DNA of 64,000 bases from contig NZ_JAFCWM010000004.1 of assembly GCF_049897565.1 (NCBI RefSeq), forward strand, positions 124,001 to 188,000. The letters are read 5' to 3'. Positions 62,627-64,000 of the stretch are shown here, piece by piece. The number at the start of each line of letters is the position of its first letter. The stretch's first letter is position 1. Origin of the DNA: JAFCUW01 sp049897565. GTDB lineage: Bacteria; Pseudomonadota; Gammaproteobacteria; Burkholderiales; Burkholderiaceae_D. The position numbers were made by a program, and so were the translations under genes. The notes beneath the pieces were generated by a model. The model was not told the DNA's origin. It did not search any database and saw only the letters and a list, made by a program, of their open reading frames with translations.

Positions 62627-64000
62627 CTACGGATGGCCGTCGGCGTCTTGCCAGGCGACGTTCTTTTCGTCCTTTAGCGCGGCGAGATCGCGGGCAAACA
62701 TTTCGTTGAGCTCGTCGCGCGACTGGCGCGCCATCGAGATGTAGCGCTCCTGGTCCTTGTAGTACGGGTAGACCGCTTGCAGGCTCTTGATGTTGTGCAG
62801 CTTGAACTTGTTCGCCGCCGACCGCGCCCGGTACGCGCCGAAACCGAGGTGGCGCAGCACCTGCTGCCCCAGCGCGAGCGCCGCCTCGAACGTCTCGCGC
62901 TCGACAATGTCGACGCCGCGGTCCATCAGGTCGTACAGGTGCGTCACGTTGCGTGCCCGCGCCATGATCTTCAGGTCGGGGAACTCGCGCCGCACCGCGT
63001 CCACCAGCGCCAGGCTGTCTTCGATGCTGTCGATGGCGACAACCAGCGCGCGCGCCTTGCCGGCGCCGGCCGCATGCAGCAGGTCGACCCGCGTGACGTC
63101 GCCATAAAACACCTTGATGCCAAAACGGCGCAGCAACTCGACCTGCTCGGGATCATGGTCCAGCACCGTCATCGTGATCTGGTTGGCGCGCAGCAGGCGG
63201 CCGATGATTTGGCCGAAGCGCCCGAAGCCGGCGATGATGACGTGGTCTTCCTGCGTCTCGATGATGTCGGCCGGACGCCGGTTCTGGTCGCGATAGCGCG
63301 GCGCAATGACGCGGTCGTGCAGCAGCAACAGCAGCGGCGTGGCCACCATCGACAGCGCCACCACCACCACCAGGATCGACGCGGTGGCCGGCGTGAACAC
63401 GCGCGCCGTTTCGGCGGCGGCAAACACGACAAAGGCGAATTCGCCGCCTTGTGATAATAAAAACGTAAACAGCGCGCGCTGGCTCGGCGGCACGTCGAAC
63501 AGGCGCGACAGAGCGTACAGCACCGCCAGCTTGATCGTCATGAAGCCGGCCACCAGCATCAGCACCAGGCCAGGCTGCGAAAAGAACACGCCGAAGTCGA
63601 CCGACATGCCGACGGCGATGAAGAACAGGCCCAGCAGCAGCCCCTTGAACGGCTCCAGGTCGACCTGCAGCGCGTGGCGGTACTCCGAATCGGCCAGCAT
63701 CACGCCGGCCATGAAGGCGCCGAGCGCCATCGACATGCCGACCCATTGCATCAACAGCGCCACGGAAATGACCAGCAGCAGCGAGAACGACGTGAAGATT
63801 TCACGCATGCCGGTCTTGGCGATGAAGCGCAGGACCGGGCGCAGCAGGTAGCGCCCGCCGACGACCAGGCCAACCAGCACCGCGGCCACGCGCAGCGCGC
63901 CGAGCCAGCCCTGGCCGCTGCCGTGCACGGCGGCCACGCCCAGCACCGGCACCAGCGCAATCATCGGGATCGCGGCCATGTCCTGGAACAGCAAGATCGA
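62627..64000 (-). CDS. Kef-type K+/H+ antiporter with RCK domain (5' end outside window)
   Basis: At least 458 codons visible. Membrane part with many helices of the CPA2 exchanger family (GMREIFTSFSLLLVISVALLMQWVGMSMALGAFMAGVMLADSEYRHAL), then a cytosolic RCK_N domain (VIIAGFGRFGQIIGRLL; TVLDHDPEQVELLR) and a charged tail. Matches KefB/KefC, which release K+ in response to glutathione adducts. The N-terminal helices lie beyond position 64000. It converges with the aminotransferase gene, 15 bp apart. KefB and KefC cannot be told apart here. Confidence 0.92.
   Translation of the reverse strand, partial: SILLFQDMAAIPMIALVPVLGVAAVHGSGQGWLGALRVAAVLVGLVVGGRYLLRPVLRFIAKTGMREIFTSFSLLLVISVALLMQWVGMSMALGAFMAGVMLADSEYRHALQVDLEPFKGLLLGLFFIAVGMSVDFGVFFSQPGLVLMLVAGFMTIKLAVLYALSRLFDVPPSQRALFTFLLSQGGEFAFVVFAAAETARVFTPATASILVVVVALSMVATPLLLLLHDRVIAPRYRDQNRRPADIIETQEDHVIIAGFGRFGQIIGRLLRANQITMTVLDHDPEQVELLRRFGIKVFYGDVTRVDLLHAAGAGKARALVVAIDSIEDSLALVDAVRREFPDLKIMARARNVTHLYDLMDRGVDIVERETFEAALALGQQVLRHLGFGAYRARSAANKFKLHNIKSLQAVYPYYKDQERYISMARQSRDELNEMFARDLAALKDEKNVAWQDADGHP

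Overview
This is a GC-rich chromosomal segment of a betaproteobacterium. Gene content (quinol-type NorB, HemN, UbiU/V/T, adenosylcobalamin-dependent RNR, ActP/YjcH, a PaoABC-type oxidase, many hybrid sensor kinases) and a palindromic intergenic repeat fit the Oxalobacteraceae (Massilia/Duganella/Janthinobacterium-like). That assignment is inference: there is no rRNA or tRNA in the window to anchor it.

1-11.1 kb is a low-oxygen / nitric-oxide block. It holds norB (runs off the left edge), hemN, a small cytochrome c, nrdJ and a ubiT-ubiV-ubiU cluster (O2-independent ubiquinone hydroxylation) preceded by an indolepyruvate/phenylpyruvate decarboxylase-like gene. The norB-hemN spacer carries an NsrR-like palindrome next to norB and an FNR/ANR-like box next to hemN. 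ubiV has an in-frame TGA where E. coli UbiV has Trp.

11.4-29 kb is mixed. It has a JmjC/cupin protein, a large lipoprotein with a DUF4214-like domain and a seven-bladed RCC1 propeller, an MFS exporter with an FAH-family hydrolase, two convergent histidine kinases, an App1-type phosphatase with an ankyrin protein, two small lipoproteins and a 34-residue protein. Fragments of yjbQ and of a PHB depolymerase gene lie between them.

26.5-39.2 kb is a galactose/glycan cluster: a GH1-RmlD fusion facing galT-galK-GH2-(glycosyltransferase + UDP-galactopyranose-mutase-like fusion), then kup and galM. galT carries one frameshift and galK two.

39.3-44.5 kb is an acquired mercury-resistance module (merR / merT-P-C-A, YnfA-like protein, integrase remnant). 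It sits inside a broken SRAP-domain gene; merD is cut to its first codons at the right junction, and a second decayed SRAP copy follows.

44.6-64 kb holds a large PAS/GAF hybrid kinase, a decaying phosphatidylserine-decarboxylase / VioB-like ferritin pair, acetate permease (yjcH-actP), an arsenic operon with three arsenate reductases of two classes (arsR-arsC-arsC-arsB-arsC-arsH) behind two 16-bp operator-like repeats, a periplasmic molybdenum aldehyde oxidase operon, a PepSY protein, a 101-bp nested inverted repeat, a class V aminotransferase, and a Kef-type antiporter that runs off the right edge.

Pseudogenes and single-base indels are unusually frequent in accessory genes, while long core genes are intact. 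No CRISPR array, rRNA, tRNA or complete insertion sequence was seen.
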